NCBI RefSeq assembly: GCF_040616545.1
Contig: NZ_CP156688.1
Span: 868,001 to 932,000, forward strand
Direction of reading: 5' to 3'
Source: Akkermansia muciniphila
GTDB lineage: Bacteria > Verrucomicrobiota > Verrucomicrobiia > Verrucomicrobiales > Akkermansiaceae
Length of the DNA stretch: 64,000 nt
Under the pieces are notes generated by a model that had not been told where the DNA came from, made no database searches, and saw only the letters and a program-made list of their open reading frames with translations. Made by a program: the position numbers and the translations under genes. Below are positions 16,012-25,451 of the stretch, piece by piece (the first letter of the stretch is position 1; each line of letters begins with the position of its first letter).

Positions 16012-18111
16012 ATGACCACGATCACGAAGTCCAGATTTGCCAGAAGAAGCCTCGTCCTGTGCGGCGTGGCGGGCGCTGCGGTCATCTGGCTGATGCTGAC
16101 GCTGGTCAACCTCCAGCTGGTTTCCCCCCGGAAAACGGGCGGCGTGCCCAGCGGCGGCATCATTGAACGGGAGGTTCTTCTGCCCCAGCGCGGCCGCATC
16201 ATGGACGCCAATGAGGAAATCCTGACCAACAACATGCAGAGCTCCGAGCTGATCGCGGACGGCTACCACCTGAACGATCCCAAGACCATCAGCTGGGCGC
16301 TTGCCTATTCCAAGGCCGTCCATTCCGCCTTCTGGGAAAAAGCCGTGACGGAAAAGGAAAAGGAGAAGCTCGTTTCCGGCTTCCGCAGCAAGATTCTGGG
16401 CCAGGCGGCCAGCAGAAAGGACGGCAGCAAGGAACACAACCTGGCGAAAATCCTGCTGGAAGAACCCGAGGACGGCCCGGAAGGGGTGGACATGGCCAAA
16501 AAGAAGCTGGAAGAGCTTTATGAGCCGGAGATGGTGAAGGAGTACGTGCAGGCCCATCTGGAATACGCCGCCCGCGTAATCGCCCCTTTCCTGCCGGACG
16601 TGAGCGTGCAGGACATCATCAACACGGTGGAAAAGGACGGGGAGATTCCCAAGAAGCGCATCGTCATCGCCAAGAACCTGTCCGAGGAAAAAGCGGAGCT
16701 GCTGCGGCAGGCCATCCAGAACGCCCGCGTCCAGGGGTTCCGGTTTGAGACTTCTTCCAAACGCGTTTATTCCGTGCCGGAATGCATGGTGCACATCCTG
16801 GGCTACATTGCCCAGACGAAGGACAGCGGCCCCCGGCCCGTGGCCCTTTCCGGCCTGGAAAAGCAGCTGGACGACCAGCTTCTGGGCCACAACGGCATCA
16901 GGGAGTACCGGAAGGACAGCCGCGGGCGCATCATCCCCTCCGCGGATTCCCGGTTCAAGGACGCCGTGGACGGCCTGAACGTGCGCCTGACGGTGAACAT
17001 GGAGTACCAGACCATCGTGGAGGAGGAACTGGACGCCGCCATTTCCTTTTACACGGACCAGACCCACAAGCCCCGCGGCTGCATCATCGTGGTGGAGCCC
17101 AAGACCGGCAGCATCCTGGCGATGGCCAGCCGCCCCCACTATAATTTAAATACGCGCGAGGGGCTTCAGGAGGGAGCCTACCACTTCGCCGTGCAGTCCC
17201 TGTACGAACCCGGCTCCACCTTCAAGATCGTTTCCGTCACTTCCGCCGTGGATACCGGGAAGGCCACGTTTGACACCATGATCAACTGCACGCCGTACAT
17301 GGTCCCCGGCTCCCGCCCCGTCACGGACGCACCCCGCTTCTACAGCGGCCTGACCGTAGCCGGAGTGCTGAAAAAATCCAGCAATCCGGGGGCCTTCCGC
17401 ATTGCGCTCAGGTCCGGCTGGCCCACCTATAAAAAGTACTTTGACCTGTACGGCTTTTCCTCCAAGACGGGCATCGACCTGCCGGGGGAAACCAGCAGCC
17501 AGTGCCAGGACGGCAACAACTTCGTCAACTTCTCCCGCATCAGCTTCGGCTATTCCCTGATGGTCTCCCCCCTCCAGGTCGCCATGGCTTACGCCGCCAT
17601 CGCCAATGACGGGGTGCGCATGCGCCCGCGCCTGGTGGACGGCATTTATGTGGATGACAAGAACTTCCAGCCCTCCCCTCCCGTGGAAGCCTGCCGGGTC
17701 ATGAGCGTTAAAACGGCGCGGAACCTACGGAACGCCCTGTTCCACGTCACGGACCTGGACGGCACCGCCAAAAGGGCGCGGATTGAAGGCTACAACGTGG
17801 GGGGCAAGACCGGAACCGCCCACAAGGTGAAGCCCACGGGCGGCTATTTTGAAAACCGCTATACCGTCTCCTTCGTGGGGATGCTTCCGGTGGAAGACCC
17901 GGCCTTCGTCTGCCTCATCGTCATTGACGACCCCACCTCCAAGCACTGCCACCCCGGCGGCGGCACCGTATGCGCCCCGGTCTTCCAGAAACTGGCCACC
18001 CGGCTGGCGGCGGCCATGAACATTCCCAAAAACACTCCTTCCGCAGATGCGGACAAGAAAGCCTCCCGGGCGCAAGCCTCTTCCTCCACGTCCAAACCGC
18101 CGCGCAGATAA
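16012..18111 (+). CDS. ftsI: septal peptidoglycan transpeptidase FtsI (class B PBP)
   Basis: FtsI (PBP3) crosslinks septal peptidoglycan together with FtsW. The 699-residue protein has an N-terminal membrane anchor (about 18-38) and a class B pedestal region. The three penicillin-binding motifs are present: S-x-x-K as STFK at 402-405 (catalytic S402), S-x-N as SSN at 456-458, and KTGT at 599-602. The pedestal is longer than in E. coli and contains a Lys/Glu-rich insertion (residues about 115-165). The C-terminal tail is Ser/Lys-rich. It lies between ftsL and murE with 15-nt and 8-nt gaps. Confidence 0.94.
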   Translation: MTTITKSRFARRSLVLCGVAGAAVIWLMLTLVNLQLVSPRKTGGVPSGGIIEREVLLPQRGRIMDANEEILTNNMQSSELIADGYHLNDPKTISWALAYSKAVHSAFWEKAVTEKEKEKLVSGFRSKILGQAASRKDGSKEHNLAKILLEEPEDGPEGVDMAKKKLEELYEPEMVKEYVQAHLEYAARVIAPFLPDVSVQDIINTVEKDGEIPKKRIVIAKNLSEEKAELLRQAIQNARVQGFRFETSSKRVYSVPECMVHILGYIAQTKDSGPRPVALSGLEKQLDDQLLGHNGIREYRKDSRGRIIPSADSRFKDAVDGLNVRLTVNMEYQTIVEEELDAAISFYTDQTHKPRGCIIVVEPKTGSILAMASRPHYNLNTREGLQEGAYHFAVQSLYEPGSTFKIVSVTSAVDTGKATFDTMINCTPYMVPGSRPVTDAPRFYSGLTVAGVLKKSSNPGAFRIALRSGWPTYKKYFDLYGFSSKTGIDLPGETSSQCQDGNNFVNFSRISFGYSLMVSPLQVAMAYAAIANDGVRMRPRLVDGIYVDDKNFQPSPPVEACRVMSVKTARNLRNALFHVTDLDGTAKRARIEGYNVGGKTGTAHKVKPTGGYFENRYTVSFVGMLPVEDPAFVCLIVIDDPTSKHCHPGGGTVCAPVFQKLATRLAAAMNIPKNTPSADADKKASRAQASSSTSKPPRR

Positions 18112-18119
18112 ACCACATC

Positions 18120-19625
18120 ATGAAGCTACTTACGTTACTCAAAGACCTTCCCGCCCATACGCTCACCGGCTCCCCCCAGGTGAAAATCTCCCATCTGGAA
18201 TGCGACAGCCGCCGCGTTCTGCCCGGCTCCTGCTACATTGCCGTAAAGGGAACCCAGGCGGACGGCCATGAGTTCATCCCGGAAGCCATCCGCCGCGGAG
18301 CCTGCGCCATCGTCGCGGAAATGCCCTGCACGAAGGAAGCGCGGGACGGCGGCGTCTCCTGGGTGGAGGTGAAGGATTCCCGCCTGGCCGCCAGCCTGAT
18401 GGGCGCGGCCTGGAACGGCCATCCCTCCCGCCACATGGCCATGATCGGCGTGACGGGGACGAACGGAAAGACCACCACGGCCTACATCGCCCATTCCCTG
18501 CTCAAGCAGTCCTGGATGCGCGCCGGGCTGGTCGGCACCATCGCCTATGACAACGGGGAGGAAATCACCCCCTCCACCCACACCACGCCCGGCCCGCTGG
18601 AACTGGAGCACCTGCTGAAGGAAATGGAGGAAAACGGCTGCCGCGGCGTCTCCATGGAGGTATCCTCCCATGCGCTGGACCAGGAACGCGTGGCGGGCAT
18701 CAATTTCAACGTGGGCATTTTCACCAACCTGACCCAGGACCATCTGGACTACCACCATACCATGGAAAACTATTTCCAGGCCAAGGCGAAGCTGTTCGAG
18801 CAGATGGCGCAGGAAACCAAGGCCCGCCGCAAGCCCGTGGCCGTCATCAACATTGACGACGCCTACGGCCGCCGCCTGGCGGAGATGTTCTCCGGCCGCA
18901 TGGCCGTGAAGACCTACGGTTCCGCCCTGGGTGCGGATTTCCGCATGCTGGTGCACCACGCCACGGCCAAGGGCAGCGAGTATGAACTGGAATACAAGGG
19001 GAAAAGCTACCTGGTGCGCGTGCCCCTGATCGGCAAATTCAATATGTACAACAGCCTGGCCGCGCTGGCGGCCGTCATCTGCGCCGGCATCCCGGTGCGG
19101 GACGCCATCGCGAACCTCCAGAACATTCCGCAGGTTCCCGGCAGGCTGCAATTGTTCACCCACCCCGGAGGCGCCCAGATCTTCATTGACTACGCCCACA
19201 CGCCGGACGCCCTGGAAAACGTTTGCAAGACGCTCAAGGAGATCTGCTCCCGCCGCTTGATCACCGTGTTCGGCTGCGGCGGGGACCGGGACAAAGGCAA
19301 GCGCCCGCTGATGGGCGCCGTGGCCGCGCGCCTGTCTGACGCCTGCATCGTCACCTCCGACAATCCCCGGAGCGAGGAACCCCTCTCCATCATCAGCCAG
19401 ATCACGGCGGGCATGCCGGAAGGCAGGTACGCCATCATCCCGGACCGCGCCCGGGCCGTCGCCACGGCCATTGAACAGGCCCGGCTGGGGGACATCGTCC
19501 TCATCGCGGGCAAGGGCCATGAAAATTACCAGGAGCTTTCCACCGGGCGCATTGATTTCAGCGACGCCAAGGAAGTGCGCCGCAACATGTTCATCAAGGA
19601 GCGGGAAGAATTCCCGCAGGCATAA
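18120..19625 (+). CDS. murE: UDP-MurNAc-tripeptide ligase MurE (meso-DAP type)
   Basis: MurE adds the third stem residue to UDP-MurNAc-L-Ala-D-Glu in the cytoplasm. The ATG at 18120 (MKLLTLLKDL) gives 501 residues; the longer open frame from 17970 lies inside ftsI. The ATP-binding motif GVTGTNGKTTT, the CGGDRDKGKRP segment, and AGKGHE near the C-terminus are all present. The substrate-specificity motif is DNPR (414-417), the signature for meso-diaminopimelate rather than lysine, as expected of a Gram-negative wall. It is followed 19 nt later by murF. Confidence 0.96.
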   Translation: MKLLTLLKDLPAHTLTGSPQVKISHLECDSRRVLPGSCYIAVKGTQADGHEFIPEAIRRGACAIVAEMPCTKEARDGGVSWVEVKDSRLAASLMGAAWNGHPSRHMAMIGVTGTNGKTTTAYIAHSLLKQSWMRAGLVGTIAYDNGEEITPSTHTTPGPLELEHLLKEMEENGCRGVSMEVSSHALDQERVAGINFNVGIFTNLTQDHLDYHHTMENYFQAKAKLFEQMAQETKARRKPVAVINIDDAYGRRLAEMFSGRMAVKTYGSALGADFRMLVHHATAKGSEYELEYKGKSYLVRVPLIGKFNMYNSLAALAAVICAGIPVRDAIANLQNIPQVPGRLQLFTHPGGAQIFIDYAHTPDALENVCKTLKEICSRRLITVFGCGGDRDKGKRPLMGAVAARLSDACIVTSDNPRSEEPLSIISQITAGMPEGRYAIIPDRARAVATAIEQARLGDIVLIAGKGHENYQELSTGRIDFSDAKEVRRNMFIKEREEFPQA

Positions 19626-19644
19626 TACACGCACCATCATTTTC

Positions 19645-21018
19645 ATGACCTCCCTCACGGCACACGGCATTTGCAATGCCATCGGCGGAACACCGGTCAG
19701 CGGCCCCCTGGACAGGGTCGCCTCCGGAGGCGTGTGCACGGACAGCCGCGCCCTGCCGCCCCATGCCGTTTTCTTCGCGCTGGAGGGGGAGCATTTTGAC
19801 GGCAACCTGTTTGCGCCGGAAGTTTCCCGCACCGCGGCGGCAGTCGTCGTCAGCCGCGTGGAACCGGGCATGGACCCCTCCTGCGCCGTCATCCTGGTGG
19901 AGGATACGCTGAAGGCCCTTCAGAAACTCGCCTCCTGGTGGCGCGCGGGCCTGACCCTCACCGCCGTGGGGCTGACGGGCTCCAACGGAAAAACGTCCAC
20001 GAAGGACCTGGCGGCCTCCGTCCTTTCCCAGGGTTTCCGGACCATTGCCACGAAAGGCAACCTGAACAACCACATCGGCGTTCCCCTCAGCATCCTCCAG
20101 GCCTCCCCGGCGGATGAAGCCGCCGTGTGGGAAATGGGCATGAACCATCCGGGAGAACTGGCCCCGCTGTGCGACATGATGCGCCCGAAGATCGGCATCA
20201 TCACCAGCATCGGCACCTCCCACATTGAATACATGGGTTCCCGGGAAAACATCGCCCGGGAAAAATGCACGGTGGCGCGCTGTCTGCCGGAAGACGGCTT
20301 CATGATTTTTCCGGCGGACTGCGATTACGCGGACATGATCCGCCAGTCCACCCGCGCCGCCTGCATTGACTGCGGCATTGACGCCGGAACCGTCCGCGCG
20401 GAAAACCCCGTTTCCACGGAAAACGGGACGCGCTTCACCCTCGCCATCCCGGACTTCTGCCGGGAGGAGGTGGAACTGCCCGTGCACGGCCGCCACATGG
20501 TGGGCAATGCGCTGCTGGCCGCCGCCGCCGGCTGGGTGGCAGGTCTTGCGAAGGAGCAGATCGTCTCCGGCCTCAACCGGGCGCAGCTTACGGGCGGCAG
20601 GCTCCACTGCACCCGGGTCAATGATATCCTGGTGGTGGACGATACCTATAACGCCAACCCGGATTCCATGCAGGCCGCCCTGCGCACTGCAGCGGAACTT
20701 TCCTGCACCGGCAGGCGCTTTGCCGTGCTGGGCAGAATGGGGGAACTGGGCACGTTCTCCGCGGAAGGCCACGCCCTGGTGGGCCGCACGGCGGAACAGC
20801 TCCGCTTTGACTGCGTGGTCAGCGTGGGGCCGGACGCCGCGCGCATCACGGACGCCATTTCCCCCGGTTCCTCCACCCGGGCCGTGAACCTGGACACCGC
20901 AGAAGAAGCAGCCGAATGGCTCCGCAGCCACACGGCTCCGGGAGACATCGTTCTCTTCAAGGGCAGCCGCCTTGCCCGGATGGAGCAAGTCATGAACCTC
21001 ACCTTCCCGCCCCAGTAA
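19645..21018 (+). CDS. murF: UDP-MurNAc-pentapeptide synthetase MurF
   Basis: MurF attaches D-Ala-D-Ala to the UDP-MurNAc-tripeptide, completing the cytoplasmic precursor. From the ATG at 19645 (MTSLTAHGICNAI) it has 457 residues. The Mur ligase P-loop reads GLTGSNGKTSTKDL, a NLNNHIGVPLS segment follows, then VWEMGMNHPGEL and VDDTYNANPDSM, all typical of MurF. The frame from 19471 overlaps murE and is not the true start. D-Ala-D-Ala would come from the Ddl encoded later in the same cluster. Confidence 0.95.
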   Translation: MTSLTAHGICNAIGGTPVSGPLDRVASGGVCTDSRALPPHAVFFALEGEHFDGNLFAPEVSRTAAAVVVSRVEPGMDPSCAVILVEDTLKALQKLASWWRAGLTLTAVGLTGSNGKTSTKDLAASVLSQGFRTIATKGNLNNHIGVPLSILQASPADEAAVWEMGMNHPGELAPLCDMMRPKIGIITSIGTSHIEYMGSRENIAREKCTVARCLPEDGFMIFPADCDYADMIRQSTRAACIDCGIDAGTVRAENPVSTENGTRFTLAIPDFCREEVELPVHGRHMVGNALLAAAAGWVAGLAKEQIVSGLNRAQLTGGRLHCTRVNDILVVDDTYNANPDSMQAALRTAAELSCTGRRFAVLGRMGELGTFSAEGHALVGRTAEQLRFDCVVSVGPDAARITDAISPGSSTRAVNLDTAEEAAEWLRSHTAPGDIVLFKGSRLARMEQVMNLTFPPQ

Positions 21019-21023
21019 ATTTT

Positions 21024-22127
21024 ATGCATTCCCTCATTGAACAGCTCAGCCCCGCAGGGGCGTTTGCAGAACCGGCAGGGAGAGCCCTGCTGGCCTGCCT
21101 CATCTCCTTTGTCCTGACCATGATGTTCGCCCCGCGGGTCATCCGCGCGCTGATTTCTCTGAAAATCGGCCAGCCCATCAGGACGGCGGAGGAAGTGCAC
21201 AAGCTGGCGGAGCTCCACGGCGCCAAGGCGGGGACGCCCACCATGGGCGGCGTGCTGATTACAGGTTCCATGGTGGCGGCCACCCTGGTATGCGCCAGAA
21301 TGAGCAATCCCTTCATCATCGCCTGCCTGTTCGTCACGCTGGCTCTGGGGCTGCTCGGCTTCCGGGACGATTACCTGAAGGTAGCCAAGAAAACCTCGGA
21401 CGGCATTTCCGCGCGCAAAAAACTCCTCATCCAGTTCCTGGCCGGGCTGATAGGCGTCACGTTCCTGTACCTGTACCCGGAAGGCGCTCCACGCGTGGAA
21501 CTGAATGACTACGTTTCCTCCCTCTTCATCCCGTTTTACGGCCAGGTGAACCTGCCGTGGTACGTTTACATCCCCTTCGGCACCGTGGTCATCATGTCCG
21601 CCTCCAATGCGGTGAACCTGACGGACGGGCTGGACGGGCTCGCTTCCGGCTGCTCCGTCACCACGGGCATTTCCTACGCCATTCTTGCCGCCATCTGCGG
21701 GAACTGGCTGATGGCGGATTCCCTGGACATCCCTTTCCACCCCGGCGCAGGTGAAATCAGCGTCTTCATGATGGCCCTGGTGGGGGCCTGCCTGGGCTTC
21801 CTGTGGCACAACTGCTACCCGGCCAAGGTCTTCATGGGGGATACCGGCTCTCTGGCCCTGGGCGGGGCGTTCGGCATGGCCGCCGTCTGCACGGCGCAGG
21901 AACTTCTCTTCATCGTCATCGGGGGCGTCTTCGTCATGGAAGCCACGTCCGTCGTCCTCCAGGTGGGCAGCTACAAGCTGCGCCACGGCAAGCGCATCTT
22001 CGCCATGGCCCCCATTCACCACCACTTTGAACTTAAGGGATGGAAGGAAACGCAGGTAATCACCCGCTTCTGGATGATCAGCCTCCTGCTGGCGTTCCTG
22101 GGCCTGTTCCTGATCACCACCGCCTGA
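21024..22127 (+). CDS. mraY: phospho-MurNAc-pentapeptide transferase MraY
   Basis: MraY makes lipid I by transferring phospho-MurNAc-pentapeptide to undecaprenyl phosphate at the inner membrane. The ATG at 21024 gives 367 residues and about ten membrane segments. Diagnostic segments are KAGTPTMGGVLI near the N-terminus, the catalytic NLTDGLDGLASG loop, MGDTGSLALGG, and the APIHHHFELKGW histidine motif near the C-terminus. It lies 5 nt after murF and 12 nt before murD. Confidence 0.96.
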   Translation: MHSLIEQLSPAGAFAEPAGRALLACLISFVLTMMFAPRVIRALISLKIGQPIRTAEEVHKLAELHGAKAGTPTMGGVLITGSMVAATLVCARMSNPFIIACLFVTLALGLLGFRDDYLKVAKKTSDGISARKKLLIQFLAGLIGVTFLYLYPEGAPRVELNDYVSSLFIPFYGQVNLPWYVYIPFGTVVIMSASNAVNLTDGLDGLASGCSVTTGISYAILAAICGNWLMADSLDIPFHPGAGEISVFMMALVGACLGFLWHNCYPAKVFMGDTGSLALGGAFGMAAVCTAQELLFIVIGGVFVMEATSVVLQVGSYKLRHGKRIFAMAPIHHHFELKGWKETQVITRFWMISLLLAFLGLFLITTA

Positions 22128-22139
22128 CAAGCCACGGAC

Positions 22140-23450
22140 ATGCAGCTCAACAACCTCAACATAGCCGTTCTGGGAGCGGGAAGAAGCGGACGCGCCGCCG
22201 CGCGCCTAGCCATAAAGCACGGCGCCCGCGTGCGCGTGTTTGACACCTCCGCCTCCATCGGCAAATGGCCGGAAGACATTCCGCTGCACGCCGCCGCCAC
22301 GGAGGAAGACGGGCGCGCCTTCCGTGCGGACCTGGTGGTCATCTCCCCCGGCATTGAGACGGACAGCTCCTTCGTCAAGTCCTTCGGGCGGGAAGGCGTG
22401 GAGACCATCGGTGAAATGGAACTCGCGTTCCGCTTCTACCATGGCCGCATCATCGCCATCACTGGAACCAACGGAAAAACCACCACCACGTCCCTGGTGG
22501 AAAAAATCCTGCTGCGCGCCGGAAAGGAAGCCGTGGCCTGCGGCAATTACGGCGTTCCGATGTCGGAAATCCTGCTCCGGGATTCCGTTCCGGACGTGCT
22601 GGCGCTGGAGGTCAGCTCCTTCCAGCTGGAAACCATCCGCGACTTTCACCCGGACGTGGCCGTATGGCTCAACTTCGCGCCGGACCACATGGACCGCTAC
22701 AAGTCCGTGGAGGATTACTACCAGGCCAAGCTGCACATCTTCGACAACCAGACGGCAAACGACCTGGCCGTGGTACGCGCCGGGGAACGGCTCCCGCAAC
22801 TGAAAGCCTCCGTCCGCACTTTCAGCTCGGAAGCCCCGGCGGCGGACCTTTATTACCGTGAACCCCAGGTCATGGAGAAAGGCGCCGCGCTGCTGAACCT
22901 GGCGGATACCACGCTGAACCAGCGCCACAACGCGGAAAACGTCATGGCTGCCGTGCTGGCCTGCCGCCACCTGGGCATTCCCGCGGAAACAGCCGCGGAG
23001 GTATTGAAGGAGTTCACGCCCCCCGGCCACCGCTGCGAGACCGTCCGCACGCTGGACGGCGTGCTGTGGCTGAACGATTCCAAGGCCACGAACCTGCACG
23101 CGCTGGAAGCGGCGCTGAAATCCCAGAACTCCCCCGTGCTCCTCATTGCCGGAGGCAAGGACAAGGGGCTGGATTACGTGCCCCTGCGGCCTGCGCTGAA
23201 GAAGAAGGCGCGCGCGTGCGTCGTCTTCGGTCAGATCGCGGACCAGCTTCAGGACGCCTTTTCCCCCGTGGTTCCTACGGAAAAAGCCGCGGACGTGGCG
23301 GACTGCGTGGCCCGCGCCCGCGCCCTGGCGCGGCCGGGAGACACCGTCCTGTTCTCCCCCGGCACTTCCTCCTTTGACATGTTCACCGGCTACGTCCAGC
23401 GCGGCCAGGCCTTCCGGGACGCGGTGAACGCCCTTACCCCCCTTCCCTGA
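22140..23450 (+). CDS. murD: UDP-MurNAc-L-Ala:D-Glu ligase MurD
   Basis: MurD adds D-glutamate to UDP-MurNAc-L-alanine. The 436-residue protein opens with a Rossmann-like IAVLGAGRSGRAAA (UDP binding), has the ligase P-loop ITGTNGKTTTTSL, a central EVSSFQLE segment, the WLNDSKATN motif, and a late LFSPGTSSFDMF, all of which mark MurD. The order MraY-MurD is conserved in dcw clusters. It is followed 23 nt later by a LysM-domain gene rather than directly by ftsW. Confidence 0.95.
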   Translation: MQLNNLNIAVLGAGRSGRAAARLAIKHGARVRVFDTSASIGKWPEDIPLHAAATEEDGRAFRADLVVISPGIETDSSFVKSFGREGVETIGEMELAFRFYHGRIIAITGTNGKTTTTSLVEKILLRAGKEAVACGNYGVPMSEILLRDSVPDVLALEVSSFQLETIRDFHPDVAVWLNFAPDHMDRYKSVEDYYQAKLHIFDNQTANDLAVVRAGERLPQLKASVRTFSSEAPAADLYYREPQVMEKGAALLNLADTTLNQRHNAENVMAAVLACRHLGIPAETAAEVLKEFTPPGHRCETVRTLDGVLWLNDSKATNLHALEAALKSQNSPVLLIAGGKDKGLDYVPLRPALKKKARACVVFGQIADQLQDAFSPVVPTEKAADVADCVARARALARPGDTVLFSPGTSSFDMFTGYVQRGQAFRDAVNALTPLP

Positions 23451-23473
23451 CAACCCACCAGAAACCCACCATC

Positions 23474-24280
23474 ATGAAAACGACCAAGACCCCCGATCAC
23501 AATCCGACCGGACGCACCCGTCCGAAACGCAAAATGGGCACCGTGCTCCGCGCCAAGCTCAGCAGGTACCGCGCCCGCGTCTCCGAATTTGAAGACGACG
23601 CCCCCAGCAGCACCGTCGTGCGCTGGCTCGTCGTCCTCCTTCTTCTCCACCTTCTCGTGATCGGCGGCGTTTATGTCCGCAGCACCTGGTTCAGAAACAC
23701 CACGGAAACCGTGGAGATGGCGGCCACACTGCCTACGCCGCCCACCGTTGCCCAGACGCCCGCGCCTGCGGCGGCTCCCGCTGTTCTGCCCCGTGTCCCG
23801 CAGGCCGCCCCCGCCGCCCCGGTCACCATCACGCAGCCGGAACAGGTGGTGGACGCCCGGCCGAACAGGCATCCGGCTCCCGCCCCCGCCGCCCAGGAGC
23901 ATATTCCGGACGCCGCTCCGGTGGCAGGTCCTGCGCGCCACATTGTGCGCACGGGGGACACCTGGGAACGCGTTGCCCGTGACAACCGGGTGGCCGTCAA
24001 TGACCTGAAGACCGTCAACCCCAAGGTGCAGCGCCTTGTCAGCGGAAGCACGCTGGTCATTCCCGCACGCCCCGGCGACAAGCCCGTGCAGGAAAAAACC
24101 GCCGCGGCTGAAGCGGAACTGGACGGCGTGCCTCACATCGTGAAAAAGGGTGAAACCCTCTCCGTCATCGGCCGCAAGTACAAGATGAACTGGCGCAATA
24201 TCCAGAAATTCAACAAGATGAGCGACAAGGACGTAGCTCGCCTCAAGATTGGTCAAAAAATCATGATTCCCAAGAAGTAG
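23474..24280 (+). CDS. membrane-anchored protein with two LysM domains
   Basis: A 268-residue bitopic protein. The cytoplasmic part is very basic (residues 1-48), one membrane segment lies at about 49-68, and a proline/alanine-rich periplasmic linker (about 75-155) leads to two LysM domains: HIVRTGDTWERVA onward and HIVKKGETLSVIG onward, each ending in a V/I-I-P. LysM binds N-acetylglucosamine in peptidoglycan. Its place between murD and ftsW, inside an otherwise standard dcw cluster, suggests a role in septal wall assembly, for example as a peptidoglycan-binding divisome protein. No enzymatic domain is visible. Confidence 0.85.
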   Translation: MKTTKTPDHNPTGRTRPKRKMGTVLRAKLSRYRARVSEFEDDAPSSTVVRWLVVLLLLHLLVIGGVYVRSTWFRNTTETVEMAATLPTPPTVAQTPAPAAAPAVLPRVPQAAPAAPVTITQPEQVVDARPNRHPAPAPAAQEHIPDAAPVAGPARHIVRTGDTWERVARDNRVAVNDLKTVNPKVQRLVSGSTLVIPARPGDKPVQEKTAAAEAELDGVPHIVKKGETLSVIGRKYKMNWRNIQKFNKMSDKDVARLKIGQKIMIPKK

Positions 24281-24308
24281 TTCTTCTCCCTTCCCAGCCC
24301 CTCCCGCC

Positions 24309-25451
24309 ATGTCTTCCAAAGTCTGCATGATTCTGGTCTGGTTTTTCGTCATCTGCCTTCTGGTCGTGGGCCTGGTGATGGTATCCAGCACGGCGGCGTG
24401 GGCGGAGGAAACCACGCACCCTTACGAACCCCTGTTCAAGCAAACGGCCTTTGCCTGCGCGGGCCTGCTGGGGGCCCTGGTCCTCTCCCGGATAGATTAC
24501 CGGATATGGAGGAAGTACATCTGGTGGATCCTGGGATTCGCCTCCTTCCTGCTGGTGCTGTGCTACATGCCGGGCATCGGCAAGGAAATCAACGGGGAAC
24601 GCCGCTGGATCACCATCGGCATGCAGTTCCAGCCCAGTGAATGCGCCAAGCTCTGCATGATGATGGCGCTGGCCCACTGGCTGGCCCTGTACCGGGACCG
24701 CACCACCTCCTTCTGGTGGGGGTTCGCCATGCCCGGCATCATCTTCGGCGTTCCGCTGGCGCTGATTCTTTTTGAAAAGGACATGGGCACCTCCGTAGCG
24801 CTGGCCCTGGCCGCGTTCTGCGTGATGTTCGTGGCGGGCACGCGTAAAATTTACCTGGGCGGCGCCCTGGCCCTGGCCGGGGGTGCGCTTTACGTTCTGG
24901 TGCAGAGCAACGCCAACCGCCTGGAACGCTTCCTGGCCTGGAAGGACCTGGACGCCCACCGCCTGGGCGCGGGACTCCAGCAGTACCGCGCCTCCATCGC
25001 CCTGTCCCGCGGGGGACTGGACGGAGTGGGCCTGGGCAACAGCGCGGAGAAGCACGGCACGCTGCCCTTCGCCCATACGGACTTTATCTTCGCCCCGCTG
25101 GGCGAGGAATTCGGCTTTTACGGGACCATGTTCGTCCTGCTCTGCTACTTCCTGATGACGTACGCCGGCATCGGCGTGGCCATGCAGTGCCGGGACGCCT
25201 ACGGGCGGTTCCTGGCCGTGGGGATTGTCGCCATCATCTTCTGCCCCGCCATCCTGAACATTGCGGTGGTGACCAACGCCGTTCCCAACTCCGGCCTGCC
25301 CCTGCCCTTCATCAGCTTCGGGGGGACCAACCTGGTCTTCACGCTGGCCGCCCTGGGCATGCTCACCAGCATCCAGAGATTTTCCACCGGGGCACAGCCC
25401 AACTGTGAAATCACCCGCAAAGACGAACGCTCCATTGATGTAAGATTATGA
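24309..25451 (+). CDS. ftsW: septal peptidoglycan polymerase FtsW (SEDS)
   Basis: FtsW is the SEDS glycosyltransferase that polymerises lipid II at the septum together with FtsI. The 380-residue protein has about ten membrane segments and the SEDS motifs NGERRWI, QPSECAKL, ILFEKDMGTS, the long extracellular loop GLGNSAEKHGTLPFAHTDFIF with the essential acidic EEFGF following, and GLPLPFISFGG near the C-terminus. The stop overlaps the murG start by 4 nt (ATGA). Confidence 0.94.
   Translation: MSSKVCMILVWFFVICLLVVGLVMVSSTAAWAEETTHPYEPLFKQTAFACAGLLGALVLSRIDYRIWRKYIWWILGFASFLLVLCYMPGIGKEINGERRWITIGMQFQPSECAKLCMMMALAHWLALYRDRTTSFWWGFAMPGIIFGVPLALILFEKDMGTSVALALAAFCVMFVAGTRKIYLGGALALAGGALYVLVQSNANRLERFLAWKDLDAHRLGAGLQQYRASIALSRGGLDGVGLGNSAEKHGTLPFAHTDFIFAPLGEEFGFYGTMFVLLCYFLMTYAGIGVAMQCRDAYGRFLAVGIVAIIFCPAILNIAVVTNAVPNSGLPLPFISFGGTNLVFTLAALGMLTSIQRFSTGAQPNCEITRKDERSIDVRL

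Noticed and set aside
15622-17139. 505-codon minus-strand frame over ftsL and ftsI
   Set aside because: The plus strand encodes ftsL and ftsI with all catalytic motifs; the antisense frame is rich in Gly, Ala, His and Val and has no domain.
18135-19892. 585-codon minus-strand frame over murE and murF
   Set aside because: Shadow of well-supported Mur ligase genes.
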